This document shows, piece after piece, positions 1 through 5,100 of a stretch of DNA of 5,100 nucleotides (positions within the stretch are counted from its first letter, which is position 1; each line of letters begins with the position of its first letter). A program made the translations under genes and the position numbers. The notes under the pieces are model-generated. The model saw only the letters and a list, made by a program, of their open reading frames with translations. It made no database searches and was not told where the DNA came from. The DNA lies in NCBI GenBank assembly GCA_011051425.1, contig DRLF01000062.1, forward strand, positions 1 through 5,100. The letters run 5' to 3'. Source of the stretch: Thiolapillus brandeum. Its GTDB lineage: Bacteria; Pseudomonadota; Gammaproteobacteria; Chromatiales; Chromatiaceae.

Positions 1-616
1 GCAGATCATCCACTACGGCAAGCGCGCCATGTTCGCGCAGGCGTTCGGCACTGTGAACCCCAAAGCTGACGCCGATGGCGTCACTGCCGGCATTGGCAGC
101 CATCTGCATGTCGTATTCCGTATCACCGATCATCAATGCCTGCCCGCTGTCCATCCCCAGCCTGTCGAGTACATCCAGCAGAATCTGCGGATGGGGTTTG
201 GAAAAGGCCTCATCCGCACAGCGGGTCACATGAAAATACTCACCCAACCCGGTGTGTGCCAGTTCCATATCCAGCCCACGGCGGCTCTTGCCTGTCGCCA
301 CAGCAAGAAAATAATCTCTGGCCGCCAGTTCCCGCAACAGTTCCCGGGCGCCGGGGAACAGAGGCGAAGGCTCTCTGTCCTCCTGCAGAAAATGCCTGCG
401 ATACTGTTGCGCCAGGGCATCCACCAGCGGTTCATCAGCTTCAGGAAACAAGCTGGCGACCGCCTGATGCAGCCCCAGACCGATGACATCCCGGGCGCGC
501 TGAGCATCCGGTTCGGTCACACCCAGATCCCGGGCCGCCATCTGTAAACAGTACACAATGGTGGCTTCCGAATCCATGAGGGTACCGTCCCAGTCGAATA
601 CGATCAGTTCATACAT
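1..616 (-). CDS. HAD subfamily IA phosphatase (phosphoglycolate phosphatase-like), C-terminus cut by window edge
   Basis: Cytosolic haloacid dehalogenase-fold hydrolase, expected to remove phosphate from a small metabolite through an aspartyl-phosphate intermediate. I read 205 codons without a stop on the minus strand. All four HAD motifs are present. Motif I is FDWDGTLMDS, with nucleophile Asp8 and acid/base Asp10. Motif II is Thr108 in VATGKS. Motif III is Lys140 in SKPHP. Motif IV is MIGDTEYD, with Mg-binding Asp165 and Asp169. The helical stretch between motifs I and II (about residues 15-80) fits a C1 cap, hence subfamily IA. Relatives are about 220-230 residues, so probably only some 20 are missing. 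The ATG at 616 places motif I right at the N-terminus, as usual. The start lies inside the last codons of rluC (shared ATGTATGA), and a weak GGA sits 8 bases upstream, which suggests translational coupling. The family call is secure. The substrate is not: phosphoglycolate, a nucleotide or a sugar phosphate are all possible. Confidence 0.93.
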   Translation of the reverse strand, partial: MYELIVFDWDGTLMDSEATIVYCLQMAARDLGVTEPDAQRARDVIGLGLHQAVASLFPEADEPLVDALAQQYRRHFLQEDREPSPLFPGARELLRELAARDYFLAVATGKSRRGLDMELAHTGLGEYFHVTRCADEAFSKPHPQILLDVLDRLGMDSGQALMIGDTEYDMQMAANAGSDAIGVSFGVHSAERLREHGALAVVDDL

Positions 617-1553
617 GAAGTTTGTCCAATAATTCCTGCAGTTCCGGCGGAAGAGGTGCCTCGAAAGCATAGCCCTGTTCACGGTCTGGCCAGGGGAAGC
701 GTAAACTGGCGGCATGGAGAAACAGACGTTTCAGGCCCAGATGGCGGAATTCACGGTTGGCCTGCTCATCGCCATACTTTTCGTCGCCGAGAATGGGGGT
801 TCCCAGATACTGGGCATGTACCCGGATCTGGTGGGTACGCCCTGTCTTGAGTTCCGCCTCCACCAGGGTGGCCCGGGAAAAACGCTGTACCACCCGGAAT
901 TCTGTGTGCGCATGCTTGCCGCCAGCATCCACGCGTACCACCCGCTCACCGCTCTTGAGATTGTTCTTCTTCAGGGGAACCTTTACCTGTTGCCTGTCCT
1001 TGTTCCAGCGACCTGCAAGCAGGGCCAGATAGCGTTTGCGTACCCGCCCCTCCCGCTGCAGTTGCTGCAGTGTGCGCAGCGCGCTGCGCCTCTTTGCCAG
1101 CATCAGGCAACCTGAAGTATCCCGGTCCAGACGATGGGCCAGTTCCAGTGCCTTTTCCTGAGGCCGGCTGGCGCGCAACAATTCGATCACACCGAAAGAA
1201 ATACCACTGCCTCCGTGCACAGCCAGCCCTGATTCCTTATTTAGAATCAACAATAAATTATCTTCATATATTATTGGTTTTTCTATTTTATCTATTTGCC
1301 ACCGTGGCGGCTTTCCCATCTCAGAAGCCTCTGGCAGACGCACGGGTGGTATGCGTACCACGTCACCCGCCACCAGCTTTCGACCAGCCTTGGCCCTGCC
1401 TTTATTGACCCGAACCTCACCTTTGCGCAACAGCCTGTATATCAGGGTTCTGGGGACACCTTTCAACTCCCGCAGAAGAAAGTTGTCGATGCGTTGCCCA
1501 TCGCCCCGTTCATCGACGGTAACATGGCGCACTTTCACGGGTTTCTGGCTCAT
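609..1553 (-). CDS. rluC: 23S rRNA pseudouridine synthase RluC
   Basis: Isomerises uridines in 23S rRNA (955, 2504 and 2580 in E. coli numbering) to pseudouridine during large-subunit assembly. The 314-residue protein is close to the E. coli length of about 319. Residues about 18-80 form the S4 RNA-binding domain, with GQRIDNFL, KGVPRTLIYRLLRKGEVRVN and GDVVRIPPVR, all close to RluC. The RluA-family catalytic motif is HRLDRDTSG at 140-148, with Asp143 as the predicted nucleophile. The later family motif GRTHQIRVH is at 238-246, and RLFLHAASLRF follows at 276-286. RluD is the main alternative, but the S4 sequence, the GGSGISFGVIE segment and the position next to rne favour RluC. The ATG at 1553 is the only sensible start, since a stop lies 12 codons upstream in frame. 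There is no clear Shine-Dalgarno sequence. It is transcribed divergently from rne and overlaps the downstream phosphatase gene by 8 bases. Residues about 86-107 are encoded by unusually AT-rich codons. Confidence 0.96.
   Translation of the reverse strand: MSQKPVKVRHVTVDERGDGQRIDNFLLRELKGVPRTLIYRLLRKGEVRVNKGRAKAGRKLVAGDVVRIPPVRLPEASEMGKPPRWQIDKIEKPIIYEDNLLLILNKESGLAVHGGSGISFGVIELLRASRPQEKALELAHRLDRDTSGCLMLAKRRSALRTLQQLQREGRVRKRYLALLAGRWNKDRQQVKVPLKKNNLKSGERVVRVDAGGKHAHTEFRVVQRFSRATLVEAELKTGRTHQIRVHAQYLGTPILGDEKYGDEQANREFRHLGLKRLFLHAASLRFPWPDREQGYAFEAPLPPELQELLDKLHV
1236..1300 (-). other. AT-rich island inside rluC
   Basis: By hand count, only about 10 of the 61 bases from 1238 to 1298 are G or C, inside a gene otherwise rich in GC. 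The stretch encodes residues about 86-107, the link between the S4 domain and the catalytic domain plus its first strands (IIYEDNLLLILNK). It uses four ATA codons together with TTA and CTA, codons the rest of the gene largely avoids. The encoded protein still fits the family consensus (compare YEDDHILVLNK in E. coli), so the reading frame and function look intact. The origin and role of the patch are unknown. Confidence 0.75.
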
Positions 1554-1558
1554 GACAT
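1550..1558 (-). promoter_or_regulatory. Two-codon upstream reading frame overlapping the rluC start
   Basis: The minus strand reads ATGTCATGA, so an out-of-frame ATG at 1558 starts Met-Ser-stop. Its TGA (1552-1550) overlaps the rluC ATG (1553-1551) in the ATGA arrangement typical of translational coupling. Neither start has a visible Shine-Dalgarno sequence. It may be chance; any role in rluC start selection is inference. Confidence 0.25.
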
Positions 1559-1585
1559 GGATAAAAACGGCACAGGGGAAGCGCG

Positions 1586-1616
1586 ATTATACGCGCTTGG
1601 TGCTCCCCTCATCCAA
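1586..1616 (-). promoter_or_regulatory. Candidate sigma70 promoter of rluC
   Basis: On the minus strand a perfect TATAAT occupies 1591-1586. TTGGAT at 1616-1611 is a partial -35 match with a long 19-base spacer. Transcription would start near 1579, giving a leader of about 26 bases before the rluC ATG. The -10 box is flanked by a perfect 7-base inverted repeat, AAGCGCG (1579-1585) and CGCGCTT (1592-1598). The -10 call is strong by sequence; the -35 is weak. Confidence 0.55.
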
Positions 1617-1743
1617 AACCTTGGGTCACGCGGCTTACCCTGCAAACACCAGACAGAGTAATACGCTATGTTTTCAACGAGTTGATGCAGCTATCTGCCA
1701 GTAATGTTCAGAACTGTGCACATTTCCCGTGAAATCAAGCCAT

Positions 1744-1757
1744 ATAGTTTGAACTAT
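1744..1757. repeat. Palindrome over the rne -35 box
   Basis: ATAGTT and AACTAT form a perfect 6-base inverted repeat around a central TG. It covers the candidate -35 hexamer TTGAAC at 1749-1754. Its size and position would suit a dimeric regulator, but no regulator is known to me for this site, and a repeat this short in AT-rich promoter DNA can arise by chance. Confidence 0.3.
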
Positions 1758-1778
1758 GTTGCTGATTTTTGGTATATT
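1749..1778 (+). promoter_or_regulatory. Candidate sigma70 promoter of rne
   Basis: TTGAAC at 1749-1754 (4 of 6 to TTGACA) is followed after 18 bases by TATATT at 1773-1778 (5 of 6 to TATAAT). The predicted start is near 1785, so the rne leader would be about 470 bases. It is the best-spaced -35/-10 pair I found upstream of rne and lies in a local AT-rich zone. E. coli rne has several promoters, so others may exist here too. Confidence 0.55.
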
Positions 1779-1787
1779 TCACCCACC

Positions 1788-1808
1788 GAAGACAACGCTG
1801 TTGTCTTC
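1788..1808 (+). promoter_or_regulatory. Perfect hairpin near the predicted 5' end of rne mRNA
   Basis: GAAGACAAC (1788-1796) pairs perfectly with GTTGTCTTC (1800-1808) around a GCT loop, giving 9 pairs. With a start near 1785, only about three bases would be unpaired at the 5' end. There is no T tract after it, so it is not a terminator. A 5'-terminal stem usually slows 5'-end-dependent decay. Confidence 0.6.
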
Positions 1809-1850
1809 CTGCAACAGGATTTTCCGGCAATCCGTGTAAACGGAGTGTCA

Positions 1851-1919
1851 TAAGGGCGCCAACAGTCCCGCCGCAACTCAGGCTAGATACTGCGGCAGAA
1901 CTGAAAAACACCGCCCTTA
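1851..1919 (+). promoter_or_regulatory. Long-range stem with internal hairpin in the rne leader
   Basis: TAAGGGCG (1851-1858) is perfectly complementary to CGCCCTTA (1912-1919). Inside it, GCCGCA (1870-1875) pairs with TGCGGC (1891-1896) around a 15-base loop, ACTCAGGCTAGATAC. A nested stem with a large unpaired loop is the kind of shape bound by RNase E in the E. coli rne leader. I have not aligned it to that element. Confidence 0.5.
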
Positions 1920-1923
1920 ACTG

Positions 1924-1944
1924 GAAACCCCATGACCGGGTTTC
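1924..1944 (+). promoter_or_regulatory. Leader stem-loop
   Basis: GAAACCC (1924-1930) pairs with GGGTTTC (1938-1944) around the loop CATGACC, giving seven perfect pairs. The loop holds the ATG of a short 19-codon frame (1932-1991). Confidence 0.5.
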
Positions 1945-1955
1945 ACGCAAGACGA

Positions 1956-1979
1956 GATCACTATTTACGGGTAGTGATC
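1956..1979 (+). promoter_or_regulatory. Leader stem-loop
   Basis: GATCACTA (1956-1963) pairs perfectly with TAGTGATC (1972-1979), with the 8-base loop TTTACGGG. It lies 11 bases after the previous hairpin, so the two form a tandem pair. Confidence 0.55.
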
Positions 1980-2051
1980 ATGGATAGCTAATTTTGAGTT
2001 GTATGGAGTGCCTGACCGGGACCCGGAGTGGTTGCCGGCGCACAGAGGAAA

Positions 2052-2070
2052 ACCGCATATTTGCTGCGGT
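2052..2070 (+). promoter_or_regulatory. Leader stem-loop
   Basis: ACCGCA (2052-2057) pairs with TGCGGT (2065-2070) around TATTTGC. CGGCG (2036-2040) and CGCCG (2086-2090) could close an outer stem around it. The inner six pairs are perfect; the outer stem is only five. Confidence 0.4.
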
Positions 2071-2164
2071 CGTACATGTAACGGCCGCCGAAGGAACACA
2101 AGGAGCCACCGGATACAACCCCGGAATGCTCGCCCATATGCCTGATGGCGCAGAATGACACTGT

Positions 2165-2190
2165 GCAGACCATGCCGCGACGCATGCTGC
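2165..2190 (+). promoter_or_regulatory. Leader stem-loop with bulge
   Basis: GCAG and CATGC (2165-2168, 2171-2175) pair with GCATG and CTGC (2182-2190), leaving a 2-base bulge and a 6-base loop. There are nine pairs in all. It lies about 70 bases before the rne start codon. Confidence 0.4.
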
Positions 2191-2257
2191 AGCCCCTTCT
2201 GTAAGCCCTTCCCTGTCCGAAGCACGCCGTGTAGCTCTTCACAGGACAAAACATAAC

Positions 2258-5023
2258 ATGAAAAGAATGCTGATTAATGCAACTCAGCCAGAAGAGTTGC
2301 GCGTGGCTATCGTTGATGGCCAGAAACTCTACAATCTGGATATCGAAACCCCAGGCCGCGAACGCAAGAAGGCCAATATCTACAAGGGAAAAATCACCCG
2401 CGTCGAACCCAGTCTGGAAGCCGCATTCATCGACTACGGCTCGGAGCGCCACGGTTTCCTGCCACTGAAGGAAGTAGCCCACAGTTACTTCGACCCGAAA
2501 TCCCTGGAAGGCAACAAACGCCCCAGCATTCGCGAAGCACTGCATGAAGGTCAGGAAATTATTTTCCAGATCGAAAAGGAGGAACGCGGCAACAAGGGTG
2601 CGGCCCTGACCACTTTTATCTCCCTGGCAGGACGTTATCTGGTGCTCATGCCCAACAACCCCCGGGCGGGCGGCGTATCACGGCGTATCGAGGGTCAGGA
2701 ACGCACCGAACTGAAAAAAGCCATGAGCCAGCTCGAAGTGCCGGAAGGCATGGGGCTTATCGTGCGCACCGCCGGTGTGGGCAAGAGCGCCGAAGAACTG
2801 CAGTGGGATCTCGATTATCTGCTGCAGCTGTGGTCCGCCATCGAAGCGTCCACCAAGGAGCGCAAGGCACCTTTCCTGGTCTATCAGGACAGCAACGTCA
2901 TTATCCGCTCCATGCGTGATTACCTGCGTGCGGATATCGGCGAGATTCTCATCGACAGCCCGGAAGTCTATGCCCAGGCCCGTGAATTCATCGAACAGGT
3001 GATGCCCCGGTACCTGAACAAGCTGCATCACTACGAGGATGAGGTTCCCCTGTTCTCCCGCTATCAGATCGAATCCCAGATCGAGACCGCTTTTCAGCGT
3101 GAAGTACGCCTGCCATCTGGCGGCTCCATCGTCATCGATCCCACGGAAGCACTGACCTCCATCGATATCAACTCCGCCCGCGCCACCAAAGGCAGCAATA
3201 TCGAAGACACGGCGTTGACCACCAACCTCGAAGCTTCCGAAGAAATTGCACGTCAGCTGCGTTTGCGGGATATGGGCGGCCTGTTCGTCATCGACTATAT
3301 CGACATGCGCCCCTCCAAGAACCAGCGCCAGGTGGAAAACCGCCTGCGCGAAGCCATGAAGGAAGACCGCGCCCGTGTGCAGATCGGTCGCATCTCCCGT
3401 TTCGGCCTGATGGAAATGTCACGCCAGCGATTGCGTCCCTCCCTGGGGGAATCAGCACACCAGGTCTGCCCGCGCTGTGATGGCCAGGGACATATCCGTG
3501 ATGTGGAATCCCTGGCTCTTTCCATCCTGCGCATCATCGAGGAAGAAGCACTGAAGGAAAACACCGGGCGCGTGCAGGCACAGCTGCCGGTCGAAGTGGC
3601 CACCTTCCTGCTCAATGAGAAGCGCCAGCCAATTTCCGAAGTGGAACAGCGCCATAACATCGACGTGGTCCTCATTCCCAACAAGCATCTGGATACCCCC
3701 CACTACAGTATCGAGCGCATCCGTCGCCAGGATCTGGCCAACGACGGTGAGTCCAGCTACAACATGATCGCCGAGCCGGACGTCGCCGCGACTGCCAGCC
3801 AGGAACAGCAGCGCAAGCGCATCGAACAGCCCGCCGTGCAAAACATCAAACCTGCTGCCAGGCAGGCGCCACCCCCCGCCGCAGAAGAAAGCACCCCCGC
3901 CAAAAAGCCGGAAGGCGGCATTATCAAGCGTCTGTTCTCGATTTTCACCTCAGCGGAGGAAGAAGAACCCGCCAGGAAAGAAGAAGAGAAAAAACCCAAA
4001 AAAGCACAAAACCGCAGCGGCGGGCCGAAAAACCGCAATGGCAACCGACGCAGGAACAGCAACCGCGGCAAGCAGGACAACAAAAAGAGCGACGACAAGA
4101 CTGCACAGAAAAAAAGCAAGCCTCAGCAGAAAAAAACAGCTGCAAAGCAGGCCAAATCCTCTGATCAGGCACCCGCACAGGAAAAGACGGATTCAGGCAG
4201 CGAGAAGAAAGACCAGAACAGCCGCAACACACAGAAACGTGGCCGCAGGGGTGGACGCGGCCGCGGTCGGGGCCCCGGCACCCGTCAGAGCCAGGTTCGC
4301 CAGCAGAACGCTGACGATCAGGCCACTCCGGAAGCCTCTCAGCAAAAGCAGGAGAAGGCAGCTCAGCCTCCTGCGTCTGAGAAAACAGAGCAGCAGCCTG
4401 CATCCAGGGCAAAGGAGCCCCGCAAGGAAAGCGGAAAAGACACCGCTGAACCCAAAGTCAAGCGCACCATTTCATCTGGCAGTCTGAAATCAAAATCTTC
4501 CGTACCCCGGCTGGATGACCTGAAGAAAGACAAACCTGAAACAACAGAAAAAAAGACTGTGAAAGAGCAGGAAAAGTCTTCGCCGGACACGGAAAAAAAG
4601 GTGGAGAAAACCGCTGCTGCCCAAAGCCCTGCAGTACAGAAGACTCCGGACACAGCGGTACCGCCGAAACCTGCCAGCGAAAAAGCACTTGCAGCCCCTG
4701 AAGCAGAACCGAAAAAGGAAAAAGCAGCCACAGCCAGCGCAACCGCAGCAGCCACTGCGACCGGCACTCAAAAAGAAACCAAGGCGGCTGATACTGCCAA
4801 GACCGAAGAAAAGCCAAAACCCAAGACAACCAAGAAAAAGGTAGCTAAAAAGAAAACCACCAAGAAAAAGGCTGTCGCCAAAAAGAAAATCGTCAACGAT
4901 GACAAGGACAGCACGTCAGAACCGAAGACGGCACCTCCCCCGGCTGAAAAGCCTGCTGCCTCCCCAAAGATCAAATCGGCTTCTGAAGAACCCGAGAAGA
5001 AAACCGTCAAGGAAGAAGACTAG
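2258..5023 (+). CDS. rne: Ribonuclease E
   Basis: Endoribonuclease that cuts single-stranded AU-rich RNA, starts bulk mRNA decay, matures rRNA, tRNA and sRNA, and scaffolds the degradosome at the inner membrane. It has 921 residues (E. coli 1061). Residues 1-510 follow E. coli closely. The S1 domain and 5' sensor span about 36-214, with the sensor segment [11 protein letters not shown] (Arg170, Thr171) binding the 5' monophosphate. The DNase I-like domain is about 280-400, with Mg-binding Asp303 ([10 protein letters not shown]) and Asp346 (FVIDYIDM). The Zn-link CPRC is at 404-407, and the small tetramerising domain follows to about 510. The rest is a disordered scaffold: an amphipathic helix [10 protein letters not shown] (554-563) resembling the membrane-targeting segment, Arg-rich patches at 591-605 and 660-676, then a Lys/Ala/Glu/Pro tail. 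I recognise no enolase, RhlB or PNPase motif. The ATG giving [10 protein letters not shown] matches E. coli; a weak AGGA lies 11 bases upstream. Confidence 0.98.
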   Translation: MKRMLINATQPEELRVAIVDGQKLYNLDIETPGRERKKANIYKGKITRVEPSLEAAFIDYGSERHGFLPLKEVAHSYFDPKSLEGNKRPSIREALHEGQEIIFQIEKEERGNKGAALTTFISLAGRYLVLMPNNPRAGGVSRRIEGQERTELKKAMSQLEVPEGMGLIVRTAGVGKSAEELQWDLDYLLQLWSAIEASTKERKAPFLVYQDSNVIIRSMRDYLRADIGEILIDSPEVYAQAREFIEQVMPRYLNKLHHYEDEVPLFSRYQIESQIETAFQREVRLPSGGSIVIDPTEALTSIDINSARATKGSNIEDTALTTNLEASEEIARQLRLRDMGGLFVIDYIDMRPSKNQRQVENRLREAMKEDRARVQIGRISRFGLMEMSRQRLRPSLGESAHQVCPRCDGQGHIRDVESLALSILRIIEEEALKENTGRVQAQLPVEVATFLLNEKRQPISEVEQRHNIDVVLIPNKHLDTPHYSIERIRRQDLANDGESSYNMIAEPDVAATASQEQQRKRIEQPAVQNIKPAARQAPPPAAEESTPAKKPEGGIIKRLFSIFTSAEEEEPARKEEEKKPKKAQNRSGGPKNRNGNRRRNSNRGKQDNKKSDDKTAQKKSKPQQKKTAAKQAKSSDQAPAQEKTDSGSEKKDQNSRNTQKRGRRGGRGRGRGPGTRQSQVRQQNADDQATPEASQQKQEKAAQPPASEKTEQQPASRAKEPRKESGKDTAEPKVKRTISSGSLKSKSSVPRLDDLKKDKPETTEKKTVKEQEKSSPDTEKKVEKTAAAQSPAVQKTPDTAVPPKPASEKALAAPEAEPKKEKAATASATAAATATGTQKETKAADTAKTEEKPKPKTTKKKVAKKKTTKKKAVAKKKIVNDDKDSTSEPKTAPPPAEKPAASPKIKSASEEPEKKTVKEED
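3917..3946 (+). other. Putative membrane-targeting amphipathic helix of RNase E
   Basis: Codes for residues 554-563, [10 protein letters not shown], in which bulky hydrophobic residues (I, L, F) alternate with Lys/Arg on a helical pattern, just before an acidic run (EEEE at 567-570). In E. coli a similar short helix with the pattern LLSRFFGALKALF at about 565-585 anchors RNase E to the inner membrane. Position after the catalytic domain and composition both match. The assignment is by analogy. Confidence 0.7.
4028..4285 (+). other. Arginine-rich RNA-binding segments of RNase E, including an RGG-type box
   Basis: Codes for residues 591-676. The first patch, [15 protein letters not shown] (591-605), is Arg/Asn-rich like the AR1/AR2 regions of other RNase E scaffolds. 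The second, [16 protein letters not shown] (661-676), is a run of RG and RGG units. Between them is a Lys/Gln/Asp-rich linker. Such segments bind RNA and may support condensate formation in related enzymes. Function here is inferred from composition. Confidence 0.6.
4826..4888 (+). repeat. Lysine-rich imperfect tandem repeat in the RNase E tail
   Basis: Codes for residues 857-877: [10 protein letters not shown] followed directly by [11 protein letters not shown]. The DNA word CCAAGAAAAAGG recurs at 4830-4841 and 4860-4871, 30 bases apart, and the second unit has one extra codon. The pattern resembles histone H1-like bacterial proteins (AlgP type). It is basic, lies near the C-terminus, and probably arose by slippage or local duplication. 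Nucleic acid binding is likely but unproven. Confidence 0.65.
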
Positions 5024-5026
5024 CTG

Positions 5027-5058
5027 TTAACCCGGCATCTATATTGATGCCGAGTTAA
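5027..5058 (+). terminator. Hairpin directly after rne stop codon
   Basis: TTAAC and CGGCATC (5027-5031, 5033-5039) pair with GATGCCG and GTTAA (5046-5052, 5054-5058). That is twelve pairs with one C-A mismatch and a TATATT loop. No T tract follows, so it is unlikely to terminate alone; it may protect the 3' end or slow the polymerase before the next hairpin. Confidence 0.5.
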
Positions 5059-5067
5059 TGAGTACAT

Positions 5068-5091
5068 CCCCCGGCAAAGCCGGGGGCTTTT
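5068..5091 (+). terminator. Intrinsic terminator of rne
   Basis: CCCCCGGC (5068-5075) and GCCGGGGG (5079-5086) form eight perfect GC pairs around an AAA loop, followed at once by CTTTTATT. This is a classic Rho-independent terminator, 45 bases after the rne stop, and indicates that rne is transcribed alone. Confidence 0.93.
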
Positions 5092-5100
5092 ATTGGGCTA

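Larger units (their letters stand above)
1554..2257. other. Divergent rluC-rne intergenic region
   Basis: This 704-base region holds no protein gene I can support. From 1554 to about 1616 are the short rluC leader and promoter. From about 1617 to 1740 I see no convincing feature on either strand. A candidate rne promoter is at 1749-1778, and from about 1785 to the rne start there is a long, hairpin-rich leader. Open frames across it on both strands (for example 1769-1987 plus and 1988-2545 minus) have no recognisable protein similarity or convincing ribosome site. E. coli rne also has a long leader and is divergent from rluC, so the arrangement is conserved in kind. Confidence 0.8.
1785..2257 (+). 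promoter_or_regulatory. Long structured 5' leader of rne, probable autoregulatory element
   Basis: About 470 bases separate the predicted transcription start from the rne ATG. E. coli rne has a leader of 361 bases whose stem-loops let RNase E cleave its own mRNA when the enzyme is in excess (the Rfam RNase E 5' UTR element). Here I find at least six stems by eye: 1788-1808, 1851-1919 (closing a smaller internal stem), 1924-1944, 1956-1979, 2052-2070 and 2165-2190. A C/T-rich, probably open segment lies at about 2192-2218. Near the start, CCTGT (2212-2216) could pair with ACAGG (2241-2245), part of the weak ribosome site, though 5 pairs is little. The leader location is well supported by context. 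Autoregulation, and homology to the E. coli hairpins, are inferences. Confidence 0.6.

Noticed and set aside
29..547. 172-codon open frame on the plus strand
   Set aside because: It lies wholly antisense to the HAD phosphatase, which has all four catalytic motifs. Its own translation shows no family motif.
714..1115. 133-codon plus-strand frame, and similar ones at 1070-1408, 1296-1661 and 1351-1704
   Set aside because: They are antisense or shifted shadows of rluC (the last two run a little past its start) and have no recognisable protein character.
1682..1707. Possible alternative rne promoter, TTGATG with TAATGT
   Set aside because: The spacing is only about 14 bases, well short of the usual 16-18, and the pair at 1749-1778 fits better.
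1769..1987. 72-codon plus-strand frame in the rne leader
   Set aside because: It would begin with TTG within the predicted promoter -10 region, before the expected transcription start, and its Cys/Arg-rich translation looks random.
1988..2545. 185-codon minus-strand frame running from rne into its leader
   Set aside because: It starts inside the conserved N-terminal coding region of rne and extends through the leader hairpins. It has no recognisable domain and no good ribosome site. An antisense shadow is the simpler reading.
3757..4829. Several minus-strand frames opposite the RNase E tail, rich in Phe, Leu, Ser and Cys
   Set aside because: They are the complement of Lys/Glu/Ala-rich codons, which gives hydrophobic-looking shadows that mimic membrane proteins. 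None has a plausible start context.
3785..5023. Possible frameshift or foreign insertion in the C-terminal half of rne
   Set aside because: The change in composition is normal for RNase E, whose scaffold half is disordered and fast-evolving. The frame stays open to a stop followed by a proper terminator.

Overview
The window comes from a gammaproteobacterium of moderately high GC content (above 50% by eye). The identity rests on a complete RNase E whose N-terminal half is nearly collinear with the E. coli enzyme, and on the rne / rluC / HAD-phosphatase gene order known from Pseudomonas and many other Gammaproteobacteria. The C-terminal half of this RNase E does not resemble the Enterobacteriaceae version as I remember it, so a non-enteric lineage (possibly a Chromatiales-like or other environmental group) is more likely. 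I cannot name a genus.

Layout. Positions 1-616 (minus strand) hold most of a HAD subfamily IA phosphatase whose C-terminus lies beyond the left edge. Its start overlaps by 8 bases the end of rluC (609-1553, minus), the 23S rRNA pseudouridine synthase. The two genes are probably one operon, read leftward from a promoter near 1586-1616. Positions 1554-2257 are a 704-base divergent intergenic region. Its right two thirds look like a long structured 5' leader of rne (about 470 bases), with a candidate sigma70 promoter at 1749-1778 and at least six stem-loops. The rne gene (2258-5023, plus) encodes a 921-residue RNase E and is followed by a hairpin and a strong intrinsic terminator (5068-5091).

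Function. All three genes are housekeeping. RluC modifies 23S rRNA during ribosome assembly. RNase E starts most mRNA decay and processes rRNA, tRNA and sRNA. The HAD protein is probably a small-molecule phosphatase. The long leader fits the known feedback control in which RNase E cleaves its own mRNA, although this leader must be folded and compared before homology to the E. coli element can be claimed.

I found no mobile element, CRISPR array, tRNA or rRNA, and no clearly new system. The points most worth a second look are the structured rne leader with a hairpin almost at its predicted 5' end, the unusual RGG-box and lysine-repeat tail of RNase E, and a sharp AT-rich patch inside rluC.
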